Source: Phlegmacium glaucopus (Eukaryota; Basidiomycota; Agaricomycetes; Agaricales; Cortinariaceae). From it: 64,000 bases of DNA. This document shows positions 33,300 through 46,251 of this stretch, piece after piece. A program made the position numbers and the translations under genes. Position 1 is the stretch's first letter. Each line of letters opens with the position of its first letter. The stretch is from contig MU130702.1 in assembly GCA_015039465.1 (NCBI GenBank), positions 394,861 through 458,860 of the forward strand. The letters are read 5' to 3'. The notes under the pieces were generated by a model, which saw only the letters and a list, made by a program, of their open reading frames with translations, ran no database searches and had not been told where the DNA came from.

Positions 33300-33919
33300 A
33301 ATGACAGAGAGAAATAGTTACACGGTGGCAAAAGGAAAATTCTACCAAACACAAGCAAGCAGAATGGCACCGCCTCAGGCCTCTCTGCACATGCTCCAAG
33401 TATAAGTTATTGGCGCACGACCTCCATTGTACTTTACTCAGTACGTCCAGTTCTTCTGTGATGTGCCATACGACCCCTTCAAATTTATGGAAGATAACCA
33501 CAAAATCTATAGTGAGTACGATGGATGGAGCTCAGGATAAGGCCAGGTTTTACCATCCCTCTTGCTGCAACAACTTAATAGTGAAAGGTCTGTTTGAGGC
33601 TTGACCCATCTATCAGTATTTAAGCCCATACAATTCCGTGGCATTCTTGTCAAACCAATGGTACATTCTTTGTTGTTGTGAGATTTCTGGTATACTAGAC
33701 TTGCTAGAGGGTTTTAATTAGGAGGTAAACATGTTGTGAGGACGGAGACGCGCCTGTCCATAGTATAGCCGCATTATTATTTACTGGTGGTCCTGAGGTC
33801 GGAAAGCTGAGAGCTAGCAGGAGCTAGCACTTACTTTAAGCGACCGATCAACGCATAGCAACGAGTGGTTTTGGGCTTACATAAACTGTTCCTCGTTGCA
33901 CCACCACCTCCAACACAAG
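33300..33919. other. Divergent intergenic region, TOM40 / KTR
   Basis: About 620 bp separating the divergent starts of TOM40 and the mannosyltransferase. No gene or RNA seen; short AGGAGCTAGCA direct repeats occur near 33805-33830. Confidence 0.45.
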
Positions 33920-35878
33920 ATGATGACACCTATGCGATATGTGCTCCTCATCTTAGGAGTAATTGTTCGTGTTCTCACCTATCTCTCCCTATTCCCACTT
34001 ACACAATCCTCCAGATAAGTTTACATTTCATTATCAGTTTCTCCAACGCAAAGTATGGACATATGACCTCCCTTTCCAAATTGAAGCAACAAATATCAGG
34101 GTCACCAGCCAAGACACCCTCTTACAAGGTTCCGATTCCGGACGAATACTATCACAAGCCTAATATTACCTCGCCCCAAGGACGGAAAGCAAATGCTACT
34201 TTTGTTATACTCGGTGACACAAATGTCTGTTTGAATCAACTATTACTCACTAAACCGTACAGCCCGTAACTCTGATCTCAATGGTGTCGTGAGCAGCATG
34301 AAACAAATGGAGGACCGTTTCAACAAAAGATTCCAATATGATTATGTGTTCCTGAATGAACAACCGTTTGACCAGGGTTTCAAGGAGTGAGCAGAATCTT
34401 TCCTGTTCCTAAATATTTGGCTTATAGCTGCTTTACTCCTATAGCCGAGTTTCAGAACTTACAGATGTCAAAGTGCAATTTGGTCTCATACCGAATGACC
34501 ATTGGGTGCAACCGTCCTGGATAAACGAAACGAAGGCCTCTGCATCTCGTGAGGAAATGATTAAGAATAACGTTATCTACGGAGGTATGTTGTCTCCACC
34601 CAATTTATTGACTTTTTAACCAAATTCCCGTCTCCTCTAGGCAGTGTCCCGTAAGTGTCATTGATGCCATAAACGGGCATTTTATCTCACAATCGTTCAG
34701 GTATCGTAACATGTGTCGTTTCAATTCTGGGGTTAATTTTGTCGGATTCTTGTCTATGCGATTAACCTTCTTACCATTATTATTTTTGGTAGTTTTTCTT
34801 CCGTCATGAACTCTTGAAGCCTTACCAATATTACTGGAGGTCAGTCTATTCTGTTTAATTAAGCTACATTCATATTAATTTGCGAGTGCCTTAGAGTCGA
34901 GTAAGCCTGTACAAATACGGGGAATTTTTCCTGTCTAATGTTCACGGAAACTAGACCCGACGTCAAGTTCTTTTGTGACCTCGATTATGACCCATTCCTC
35001 ATCATGCAAGACCAGAACAAGATGTATGGTATGTAGTACCACAGACTTGATGTCCTATTCCTCATTCATCACCTTCTTCAGGGTTTACTGTCTCTTTATT
35101 CGAATATGAGGCTACTATCCCAACTCTCTGGACTGCAGTGAAAGGTCGGCCTAAGCTATAATATCAATGGAGAGAAATGTGATAAACCGTTGTACAGAAT
35201 TTACCCACGCGAACCCTGAACTCATCTCCCCGGACAATGCTATGGATTTCCTTTCTGATGACGGTGGCGAGACCTATAACCGTTGCCATTGTAAGCCTGG
35301 GATTTGTTGTCTGGTCCTATGACTGACTCACTGTCGGTGTAGTCTGGAGCAACTTTGAGATTGGTAACTTGGACCTCTGGCGCGGCGAGGCATATACCAA
35401 ATTCTTCGACTTTTTGGATGAGAAAGGTGGCTTCTATTATGAGGTTTGTTTCTCCTCCTCATTGTCGTGCTTTTCTTTTACGCTTTGATCTAGCGTTGGG
35501 GAGATGCACCCGTACACAGCATTGGAGCTGCCCTCTTCGCAAAGAAAGATCAAATTGTATGTATATACATGCTTATATATCATTACTATATGGCTAACAT
35601 TTGTGAAACTAGCACTTTTTCAATGACATCGGTATGCCTTTTTTCCTTCATGGTCAGACGTTAAACTCTAACCGGTTTTCTAGGTTATCGCCATGAACCT
35701 TTCCAGCATTGCCCCCAAGGCGAATCGCATAAGCGTGGAAAGTGTTGGTGCGACAGCGCACAAAACTTTGGTGAGCGCAAGCAGTCTAGTGCTCCATTCC
35801 TGACTTACGGACATCGATTTTCTCCCAGATTACGAATGGTATTCGTGTCTAAATAAATACGACAAAATGTTCGCTTGA
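33920..35878 (+). CDS. Kre2/Ktr-family alpha-1,2-mannosyltransferase
   Basis: Golgi type II enzyme (GT15) adding mannose to O- and N-linked glycans. Exon 1 (33920-33958) [13 protein letters not shown] joins in phase to [11 protein letters not shown], forming a signal anchor, followed by a stem ([10 protein letters not shown]). The catalytic domain opens with [15 protein letters not shown], then [15 protein letters not shown]. It continues with [15 protein letters not shown], the [20 protein letters not shown] core and [19 protein letters not shown]. Next are [19 protein letters not shown], which contains the family's proposed catalytic Glu, and [18 protein letters not shown]. The end is [20 protein letters not shown] then [15 protein letters not shown], stop at 35876-35878. 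About 16 exons span less than 2 kb, including micro-exons of 10 nt and 6 nt. All phases I checked close. Confidence 0.93.
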
Positions 35879-35987
35879 AAGCATAATACCATGTATTTAC
35901 TATCCATATATAGACTACTTGTTGTGCTTATCATCGGTGATTATATCACTTCCTATACTAGTTTGAACAGTCTGCAATATGTACAGT

Positions 35988-38900
35988 CTACAATATGTCA
36001 CTGTTGGTATCTTGCATGAAATTGGCAAGGGACTAGGCGAACGCGTGTCAATTGGTTGTGGTCACAGTATCGATTGTGAATAATATTGATACTACTCTGC
36101 GTCAGAATAGCTCTACACCAGGAACGTGTGGAGCGTACCGAATCGTATAATCTCGTCCAATGTGATCCCAATGAGCTGTTAATGAGTCCATTGATATAAT
36201 CCCCAATAAAGGCATGCGTCAGAGTAGGTTGAAAGCGATCACGAAGTTGGTTTGCACTTTGTTCACCAGATACCACGAAACATGGGAGCGTTGAATCTGC
36301 AGACATTTAAACAGTTGACTAAAAACAAATCAATTACGTGATCAATGAATGAATTACTTGCCCTTTTGCATAAGCTCGACGAGTGCTTTAAAGATGTTTC
36401 GAAGACATTCAGCATATAAATTGGCGGGTTGACAGATAATTAGCTTACTAATGATCCTATCGCAATGTTTACGGGCAGCCTCGAATCCCTGTCGAAAGAG
36501 TGCTTTGAATTCACGAAAGGCAGCTCCATTGATACCTCCTAAAACTTCTACATATTCGGGCGGCATTTTGAAAGGGGCCGCCTCGAAGCCAATATTTCCA
36601 GGCGTATTGCTTAAGATGAATCCGAAATCAATGTGTATCAAGTGCCCATCACGGTCTAAGAGGATATTCCCGTTGTGACGATCCTTGACCTGTAGAAGAT
36701 ATGTTACGATGGAGTACCCTAGACTAGACGTAGGCGTTTAGTTGGGTGATTTAAAAACTCTCTGCGTACCTGCTAAAGACTTAGCGAAATTCCGTTGGGC
36801 GCGTAGAAATTTGGCTGATGTTCGATCTCCGTATGTCTTGAAACAAAAGCACGGTCAGAGTCAACGCGTGGGGAAGCACGGTGTAACTAACAGATAAGAA
36901 ATGGTCAAGCAATGTTACATGGCCGAGCCTCCCACTTGTCAATCTCTTTGCGTACTCTGCCTTCTTAATGGAGTGTATCGAGACAGCGTCCGTGATAGTC
37001 TCAACTAATCCAGACGAGCTTCCTGTGATCATGATACGGAAACTATTGAAGATGTGGGTGGTTCAAAAGGAGGAAGAGAAATTGTCCTCACTATTTTACC
37101 CAACATAAACATCTTTCCTCCGCCCAGATTCCTTGGAATTCGCGGATAAGCTGTACAGCAAGCTGCTCCTGCCGAAGATCACCGCCAGTCTTGACAATCA
37201 CAGAAACACAGTCCCAGTTGGCTGACGTATAACTCAACTGGTGCTTCAAAGATCATTCGCGGTATGACTGACCGAAATGCCCGTAAGGTGATCCATGCCT
37301 TATCCGACTCTGTAAAACATGCACATGAGACTGCTCGACAGATGGTATCCAACAAGCAAACCTTTTTAGCGCTCCATGATTCGCTGAAGACCACAGCAGA
37401 CGGGTCAATTTTGTTGAGTTCACGGCGAATGATACCTTCGTCTTCGGCAGACTTCTTGGTGCCGCTAATGTCACTGCTGGACACCATGGCTTCACCTTCA
37501 CTGCCTTTCATTCGTTCCATTCGCTCTTCCTCTAGAGCCAGCATCTCATTCATGATACGATTTCGAATAGCAGCAGCTTCGGCACGGGGTAATTTAACAC
37601 GGCTATGCATTGGCTGCGACATTTCGACTATTCTACCTGCCTTACCTTATTCAACTATGTTAGCCAGCGCTCGTCTTGACAAAATCCCTCGAAGACTTAC
37701 CAGAACGATCGGAGGCATTGTCTATTCGCGCAGGCCCATTGGATTTGTAAGGAACTGGAACAGAATCTCGACTCTGGTCTGCGTTGAGCTGAGCCAGCAT
37801 GATAGCTGCTGTGCGCATCCGCTGAGAGTACTCGTCCATAGAAAGCACCACAGGAGGTTCATTTTCAGGAGTAGGTGAGCGCTTTTGAGAGGCTATTGAC
37901 TGGGGTGATAACCACCCGGTTGTTTTGGTAAGTTGGTGAGTAACATGGCCTTGTCGGAGGAGAGTTTCGCCTAGAGGTGTTTGAGAAAGTGATGGAGTTG
38001 ACCGAGCCCAAGCGACCATGTCTAGCTCTCTATTTTTGGGAGTGAGAGGAATGGCGATTGGGTCCTCAATATCAAGCATTCGAGATCGAAGTGGTTGATC
38101 AACTCCATAGAGTTGTTCTACCAGATCAATTTCTTCGTCGTCGTCTGAAAACGCTGGTGAAGTTGCAGTATGAGGCCCACCAAGAAAAGGTGATTGTGCA
38201 GGTGTTCGAAATGCTCCATCTGGGTCAGCTGTAGTTTGATGCTTTAGACCACTAGACGAAAGACCGAAATCTATCCAAGTGCCTCTACTGTCGACTTCTT
38301 TTGTGACGACTTTCCTCAAAACTTCTTTGTTAGCCCTTTTGACTGGGTCAAAGTCCAAATCATTACTAAGGACCTCGATTAGCAACAAATAAGGAGCGCG
38401 TTCAGCAGAATTTAAAACAACAGCCTCCCCCGGAGGTATCCTAACTATTCGATGATGCGGTTCAGGAAGCCGGTGATTTCCAGGATTGTCCGAAGAGGAG
38501 CACCACATGGGTATACAAACCTAGGAATTGGTGTCAAGGAGAATAGATAGAAGGAACTGGTAATAAATACCTCAGCGGGAAGCTTATGGTTAAGCGCAGT
38601 CAACTCTGCCCGAAGGGCAGACACACGTGCAGGTTTAGGCACGATTACAAGTCGATTGCAAATGTTTTCAAGACTGAGCAAGAATTGAACCTTCTTGGAT
38701 ATCAACACCATTGAGCAAAGGAAAACGCATGTGACGGACCTGGGATGAATAATAATGACCCCGAAGAAGCTGGACCTGGGACTGTGTATCATAATTTGCT
38801 AGTAGTGAATCGGCGCGATTGATCGCTGCAACACGCGACGGAGTGTGTGCCGACACAAGAGAAGGAGAGGATTGGTATGGCATCACGTTCTCATCTTGAG

Positions 38901-39874
38901 TTAATTGACCCAAAGGATCCACGGATAATCTCGGTTTTCGAACTTTTTGCAAGTGTAGAGGTAAAGCTGGAAGGGTCTGGGCACCAAGTGTTCGCCGACG
39001 AACCAGAAGTCCAACTTTCTGGGGATTGGAATTAGCCATTTTTGCTTTCACGAGAGGCTGGGGTGGAGGGTCGTCCTCAAGGCTTGATGGGCTATCTGTA
39101 TCGTCCGTGTCGTCCCCGGTGGTAGATGGAGAGGGACTCGCGGCATATGGACCATTGTGAGCACCTGATCCCCAACCCTTCGATTCTTCTTCTTCTTCGT
39201 CGGCCCGCCCTTGTTCAATAGCTACTGAGCCGATTAACTGTGCAAGCTGAGGCATCGCGGGGCTAGCAGCCAAAAGGACACCGAGTCCAACAAACACTGG
39301 TTCTGCATGATGTTTGATTTTGGGTCTGCGAACATATGTTGGGAAAATGAATCCGGAATATGGAGACGATGGGGGCAATAGTTGATCTCCGAAAATAATT
39401 TCGTGACACTTGCGTAAAACGCGTTGGCATATAATAAAGGATTGAGAGTCACGACGCGTAGAAAAGTCATTCAAGGATGCTTGCATGAACCAAAAGGTCT
39501 AGTTCCAGGTTTAATAGAGGAAAAAATTGCAGGATGAGACGGAAAGACTAACGATTAAGGCGAGATGGGTAGACTGCTGTGTTATTTCGACGATAAAGCA
39601 TTCTAATGCACGAGACTTTGCGGGTCTGGTCACAAGGAGGTGGCTATGAAACATTCATCAAGATACGAAACCAATCACAAGGTAAATAGTTTGTTCACCA
39701 TATGAATCCCCATACGTCATGTAACTCGTGAATGTCATAGTCTCTGAGCCTGCGCGTAAGATAATAGGTGATCCCTATGTTGTCTGCATAAACAAGAAGA
39801 TATTTGAGGGCGACATGAACAGAGAAGAAGGATGAGGAGAGGAATAGGCGGAGGAGAAGAGCATGGGAGGACAT
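35988..39874 (-). CDS. PIK1: Phosphatidylinositol 4-kinase PIK1
   Basis: Makes phosphatidylinositol 4-phosphate, chiefly at the Golgi, and is needed for secretion. The start MSSHALLLRLFLSSSFFSVH leads into the lipid-kinase-unique helical domain (VALKYLLVYADNIGITYYLT), joined by introns to HLLVTRPAKSRALECFIVEI then TFWFMQASLNDFSTR. A long disordered Ser/Pro/acidic middle follows (about 37900-39250). The kinase domain includes FRILITGSSSG-like sequence, ETITDAVSIHSIKKAEYAKR, the catalytic loop DRHNGNILLDRDGHL across an intron and the metal-binding block IHIDFGFILSNTPGNIGF. After AFREFKALFRQGFEAARKHC the C-terminus reads LRDRFQPTLTHAFIGDYING, then YDS spliced to SLANFMQDTNSDIL. That final join (donor GTACGC) restores the family-like TNGIL-type end. 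Confidence 0.92.
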
Positions 39875-39996
39875 GACATTCTCAATACTGTGACTCAGCT
39901 ATCTGAGCCAGGCCCAAAGATTGAACTTCATATCAGTCATGTGACCAAATGACCGCTGCTGTGGCTGCGACACGTCTCCAGACTCTCCTACACAAA

Positions 39997-41197
39997 ATGA
40001 TACTGTTAGCATGGATATTCCTCCTACCTTTATCCCTGGCCGCTACGCCACACCAACGCCTCGTCGAATTGGCAGCTGCTGGAAACGGTAATATCAAACT
40101 CAATGCCGAAACATTTGACCTCTTGATATCTCCTAAGCGCACTTGGTCTGCTTCTGTGCAGCTGACTGCTATGGATAAAAGGCGAAAATGTATTCCCTGC
40201 GGGTGGGTACCATGGCCATTTGCATTCTTCAATTTTTACAAGTTAAGTTTCCAGTTCGTTTGACCCATCTTGGACTGCAGTCGCAAGATCCTGGAGCCGG
40301 GTTTCTCAAGAGCAGCGCAATCAACATTTCTTCGCCACTTTAGATTTCGACAACGGGCCAGAAATATTTCAGAGAGTTCGTTCTGTCTCTCACGCTATTT
40401 CATTACCATTCTATAACTCGAGGGTATAGCTCGGACTTTCATCTGCACCTGTTGTCTTTAGCTATCCTCCTGCGGAGGGTCCTCGGAAAGCTCTAAGTGG
40501 CGGGGATTCGCCATTCAAATATGATTTTGGAACGTGAGTTGGTTGTCATCAAGTCATACCAACAAGCTGATAAATATACATTCAGTGGATTTGAAGCCGG
40601 GCCTCTTGCGGATTTTCTCTCCAAGCAGACCCCAATCACCATTCCTTACCAAGATCCCATTGATTGGTCGCGATACATAACTATTGCAACTGGTATATTA
40701 GGAGCTCTGCTCACTCTCAAGTTTTTGGCCCCCGTTATACAAAGTAGATGGACGTGGGCTGCAGGGACAGTCGTCGTATCTCTCGTCATGATATCAGGCT
40801 TTATGTTTACCCGGATAAGAGGCGTTCCATACACTGGCGCAGACGGCAATTGGATCGCAGGGGGGTCGCAAAACCAGTTCGGCCAGGAGGTGCAAGTTGT
40901 GTCCCTTATTTGTAAGTTCTAGTGACGCTTAGTGAACCATCTCTAATGTGATGTCTATTACTAGATGGGCTATTGTCATTCGCGTTCCTTATGCTCATTA
41001 TGATTGTGCCGTACCAATCATCACCTCAAAGGCAGCGTATGCAAATTTACCTGTGGACGGCCGTCATCGTGATCATCTATTCTGTTTTGGTCTCTCTCTT
41101 TAGAATTAAAAATCGAGGTAAAGTTCTAATCTATTCAAGCCTAGCGCCTTCGTCTAATCCTTAGCGAACAGGATACCCGTTCAAATTATTTTTGTAA
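39997..41197 (+). CDS. OST3: Oligosaccharyltransferase subunit OST3/OST6
   Basis: ER-membrane thioredoxin-like subunit that helps N-glycosylation of proteins with disulfides. I chose the ATG at 39997 because MILLAWIFLLPLSLA is a clean signal peptide; an in-frame ATG at 39949 would add 16 residues. The luminal thioredoxin domain starts RLVELAAAGNGNIKLNAETF and has a CxxC active site (KCIPC) joined across an intron to GSFDPSW. It continues with RNQHFFATLDFDNGPEIFQR, LGLSSAPVVFSYPPAEGP and KYDFGTGFEAGPLADFL. Four TM helices follow: YITIATGILGALLTLKFLAP, WAAGTVVVSLVMISGFMFT, LLSFAFLMLIMIVP and IYLWTAVIVIIYSVLVSLFR. They surround the RGVPYTGADGNWIAGGSQNQ loop. The end is GYPFKLFL, stop at 41195-41197. 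Divergent from PIK1. Confidence 0.92.
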
Positions 41198-41379
41198 AAA
41201 ACATTGTGTGTTATTCATATCCACATTTGAATGCTTCCATTATCCTCAACATTCTACGGTTTGATAAATGACTTGAACGATTTGAGACTATTGATCTTTG
41301 GATAAGTCAGTGATGTTGCGAGCCAACATAAGTTATCACAGTAAGTATGTACAGCAAACAAAATTATAATTTGCCGCCT

Positions 41380-44300
41380 CTATGCATCGGCACTTGCTTC
41401 CTGTTGGAACACATCTACGTATCGACTACGGATATTACGCTTCGTAGCCTGTGACTTGGGTCTACCCGGAGGGGGTAACGAACTTGGTGGGGGTGGCACC
41501 GAACTTGGGGGAGGTGGCCCTGCAGAGTTCAACCGAGGGCCAGTTGGTGTAACGGGCGCTGACTCAGTGGAAGGTGCGAGGTTGGAACGAATACGAATTG
41601 GAGCCTTCGTTGGAGGTTCCGAACCCAAGTCAATAGCAGACGCTGAACGAACAGGCGGGCCCGAAACCGGCGACACTCGGGAACCGCTCATTCCAGGCGA
41701 AGCGGTCTGAGCTCTCGACGGTGGGGGAGGTGCAGGCTTCGGAGTCTCTTCAGATCCCGCCTGCAGACGCTTTAATCATTGTTTATTCATAAAATAGTCT
41801 GTCTGCTAACCTTTCTGTTAACCCATCGTTTTTGCTCTTTATCGTAGTAGAATGCATTTTCTTCACCCAGACTTGCCTTCACAGGACCGGATGTTGTTGG
41901 ATCACCTCGTTTCCACCATCGACCGAACCAGCCTGCTGGTGCCTGAGCGTCTACAGAATCAGAAAACAGAAAATGAGTTAAAATTCAACTAGTTATGTAA
42001 ATCACTGTCTTTACCAGCTTGTGGAGGTGCAGCAGGCTTGAGTTCAGGAACCGGAGTTGGTGATTCACGCGCTTGCGGATCCAATTCCAGTTCTACCGGT
42101 TTTGGTTTAGAATTACTTAGACCAAGATCATCTTCTTCATGTTCCTGCTGCGAAAAACTGCTCGTTTCTCGTGTAAGTTGCTGAGGACCGACGGAAAACG
42201 AGTGACTGTCCATAAGCGATATAAAACCATCGGTGCTTGGTTGGATTGCCGATTCATCGATCTGCATGAATGTAGCAGCGGTTGGCGTCCGATTCGAATT
42301 ATCTGCACCGGAACCCCACCATGTTTCTTGAGCCGGCGGCTCAACCGTATCTGTCGCTGAACTCTGTTGAGATTTTGGCCCATATGGATCATGAGGTTGG
42401 AACTGGGATTCAGCGGCAAAGCCTGTGGGGGAAGATTGCGAAGAAGAAAAGAACGGTGTTGAAGTATGGATACCAGGTTTTTGTTGTACATAACCCAAAG
42501 CCGACGAGGATCGCTCAATCTGGACCGGAGGATATTCAGATGACTTGGCCATCGCAGATGAGGTTCTTGGAGGAGGCACATTGAGATTCGTAAAAGATGG
42601 CTGTGGAGAAGATCTAGCAGATGGGGTCGTTGAGGAGATGGTGCTATAGTGCGCAAATGGACCAGCAAACGGATGATCTCTAGACTTTGTCTCCTCTCCA
42701 GTTGGGGTCGCTGTATCACTATCACCAGTCACAAGTTTAGTAAACCTTCCTTCTAGCCAGCCTCCAATAGTATCAAGACTTGGTTTGCCCAATTTTCCTC
42801 CAATCCACGAGCCGGCCTTATCGTTATGTACTCCGGTTAAGCGTTGCGAGAGACCTTGTAATTGCTCTAACAATGCGTTGGTCGTATAAGGAGAAGAATG
42901 GTTCAAAGAGACCAAAATAGCTTCACAATAGCTAAAGACAGTTCATAAGCAAGTTACCTAGAACGAGTTCTTGGAAAGCCTACCGAGTCGCAAGTTGCAC
43001 ATGACCGGATTCAGCCAGTGATACTGCTCTGATGAATCTATAGGCTTGAAGATGGGATAAGGTCTGGGGCATCTCTTGTCCTTTGGATATGGGGGCAAGC
43101 GACATTGCAAATTCAAGGATTTCCGTGAAAATTAGGGCATCTGGGTCCTTCGTGGCGTCGCTCAGATTTTTAGAGCCAAGTAGAGTAATTCTGGCAGACG
43201 GACTCCCTAGACCGCCCATAAGCGACGTTTGGGGTGAAAGTAGATAGCTGCATGACTGGTCACGATAATAGCTATGTAGATCGAAGAAGAGGTACGCACC
43301 AAGCATGGGCAGCCTGAACCCAGTTATTGGCGAGAAGTTGATCTCCAAATGCTGTTAAAGCAACTGAAGTTTCTGAAGGCAATGGAGAGGAGATCATCAT
43401 TGCAACAGTTTCCGCCCATTTTGACAGAGACTCAGGTGGTATTGGAGCTGGAGCCTGGAGCGAGGAGAAGTTGGGGGTTCGCGGACTAACGATAGATAAT
43501 GCGCCAGCCGATGAAGCTGGAGGGTGGAGGCCGCCAGTGGCTCTCTGTAGAAGAGAATTGGGTGGCACTAGTTCTTGGACTGAAGAAAAGTGAGGACCTG
43601 CAATATGTTTAGGAGGCGTTGGTCTTACCAGAGGCAGCCCCTTGGCCTGAAAACAAGCTATAGGCCACTCTCAAGCTTTCCCAATTGCCTTTGCGGGCAG
43701 CAGCAGGATCGTTACTAAATGTCGTAGATGGAGAAAGGCCGAGGTCGTCTTTAATTCCCAATTCAGTTCGAAGAAAATCATTTACAACCTCCTTCCAGGA
43801 GTCTCTGTCAATACTACTGGCAATGACCATTGCATGAGCCCAGAGTTTCTCGTCCATAGCAAACTGGTAAGCTTGTCGGCGATCTCCAAGAAGAAGAAGT
43901 TCTTGAATCTTATCAAGAGCAGATGGTCGAAGCATTGTTACTGTTAATGGGGCTTCATCAAAAGCTATCCCTTTGTAAGCTGCGATAAAGGTGAGCAACG
44001 ACATTCAACCCATGCAAGAAAAGTCTAGGTAGGGCAGACCTTGTGTTGATACGGCATTGCCAATTGCCGTCGCTAAGCCATCTAAACGAGGTACTAACGC
44101 CGTTCGAACAGCCGATTCAGCTTGGGGCCTGTTTTTCGATCAGCTAACGAAGTCAGCCATAACGAAAAGATGATTGACTTACGTTCCGAGAAGTCTACCG
44201 TCGTTCTCTACCAAAATTTTCAGTAGCTTGACTAGAATTAGTGTGCCCTGCGCAGCCCGCTTCTCCTGATTTACCAAATATCCCAGACCCTGGTCAATTT

Positions 44301-46251
44301 CATCAGCACGGCTGGAAAGATATCCTACAATTGCTGTCTTTTTTGTCTTCGTCTGAGCGGATAAACTTGGTCTAACAAGACTCAGTGAAGGTGTTCCCGG
44401 GTCAGACAGCAATGGGCCAGGGTAAGACGAACTCGGGGAGTTCAAAGCTGACGCTGGAAGCAACTTATGGAGGATATGCACTTTCAGCTCTGATGACGTC
44501 CGCGACGATAATGCTACGTCAAAGCCTGCATTTAAGCCAGGCATTCCATGGAAGCAAGTTACCATTTTCCCTCCAAATCCAAATGTCACGACAGGCGCAC
44601 GAGCAGAAGTACGTGCCAACGGATCATTAGACCCCAGCAAGGAAGGGGATGGTGCATATTGGGTATTCGATGATTTCATGACGTCTTGTAGTCCCACTTT
44701 CAAGTCCGACCTCTGAAAAGCATGGCGAGAGGAGTATTCATCATTGGCAATATTCAAAGACCTTGGTACGTGCATCGGTGCAACAGACGGAGATGCGCCG
44801 ATCGACGAGACAGAGATTTGTCCAGAGAGATTCGACGAGGTGTTGAAATGTTTTTTAGATTCATTCTGAGTTCGATTGAAGCTTGATAGTGGCGAGGATG
44901 TCCTTGGAATGTAATTGGTCGGAGCATTGTTTACTTTTGGGGCATACGGATCATAATTATCTTTGGCGCTGGCGGTGACCTCTCGTTTATATGACGGTGT
45001 TTGTTGAGATACATACCCATTCAAATTATCCGTCTGCGCGAACGTCCTTGCATCGTATTGGCTCACTGGTGGAGAAGCAGAAGTTGATGAGGGGGTTGGA
45101 TTGACAAAGCTCGAAGCTTCGGTCAGAGGCGACTCCTGAGAGGGGGGTGATGTTTTCAGGGTGGATAATGTGTCAATAGCGCCATGAGAGGGTGAAGTAT
45201 AATTGGTATGCTGAGTGTCTCCCTTACGGTATGCATAAGGATCTTCTTGGGGAGTGTTATGGAGGTGCTCAGAAGGATATGAGCCGTTTCGTTCTCCCTG
45301 AGACTGCAAGGATCTGTCGCCAGAGTAGGTGGCGCCAGGAAAATCAAGGGTATTTGGGTAGGTAGGTTGTACGGGATGATTTTGGCTCGGGGGCATCGCC
45401 GACGCATGATTATTTTCAGGGTAATGAGTGGTCTGTGGGTGGTAATTTCCAGAGATATGCGACGCCCCTGTGGCTGGTATGTAAGAAGAAGAGGGCTGCT
45501 GGTACGAAATATAAGCCTGTTGCGCTCCACCTGTACGGCCAGTCCGCCTACTTGAAGGAATGAAAGGTGGATCAAACGCATTAGAATGTTTGGGCCGTGT
45601 AATTGTAGACTTTGTGTTCGGAGTCATAGGCAAGGAACTTGCCCCTGGATATTGAGTCGTGGGAGGCACTGTATGTTGCGAAATATAAGGCTGTGTCGAA
45701 GGAACCTGCACGGGCGGCTGCGGTGGCTGCACAATACGAGCAGCTGGAGGTGAGTTACTAGGCATATTATAGGGCGAATAGGATGAGCTCGTCACAGGAA
45801 TCATCGTCGCGGGAACTGCTGGAGGTAGGTAATTATCATTGCTCTGGGGTAGAGATGGACGAGGCGTATAGCTTTGATTGCTAACCTCTGCTGGAGGAGC
45901 GTTAAGAGACGGAGAGACTTCATTAGAGTATGCAACGTCGTCGATATCCTTTTGTGCTTGCTCATTCCATTGCCCAGCGTGGCCATTATAACTTTGCGCA
46001 TGCTCATGGTCGCCTGAGGAAAGATGATTTGGAGAAGTGTAGGCAGGGTGTTCCCCGAAGTTCGATGTCTCTGGTTGAGAATAAAGGTCATTGTCTAAAT
46101 ATTTGTGTGGGGAAGAAGGTTCTTCGCTGAGGAAGAGGTTGGCTGGTAAGAACTGGTTTGGAGTGGTGTCATCAGCCCCTAACGTCGCAAACAGGTCAGA
46201 GTCTGAGTCGTCTGAACCAAAGAGAGAGGCTGCTGCTTCTACGCCATTCAT
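41380..46251 (-). CDS. SEC16: SEC16, ER exit site scaffold of COPII
   Basis: Large peripheral protein organising COPII vesicle budding. The start is MNGVEAAASLFGSDDSDSDL. The N-terminal 500 residues are Pro/Ser/Tyr/Gln-rich and disordered. The central conserved domain begins at about 44600 with VVTFGFGGKMVTCFHGMPGL, runs through TAIVGYLSSRADEIDQGLGY, KILVENDGRLLGT and LLLGDRRQAYQFAMDEKLWA, and includes HAMVIASSIDRDSWKEVVND. It continues with LVNNWVQAAHAWC-type repeats (DQLLANNWVQAAHAW) and SPQTSLMGGLGSPSARITLL, the alpha-solenoid ACE1 element. The C-terminal part is again disordered, then ends with the Sec16 tail: AGWFGRWWKRGDPTTSGPVK, LGEENAFYYDKEQKRWVNKK and a poly-Pro segment (GPPPPSSVPPPPSSLPPP). 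Stop at 41380-41382. Full length is present. Confidence 0.93.

Noticed and set aside
42117..42725. Long minus-strand open frame of about 200 codons in a second frame of SEC16
   Set aside because: It lies wholly within the SEC16 coding exon in another frame; its composition is that of a shadow of a Ser/Pro/Gln-rich region.
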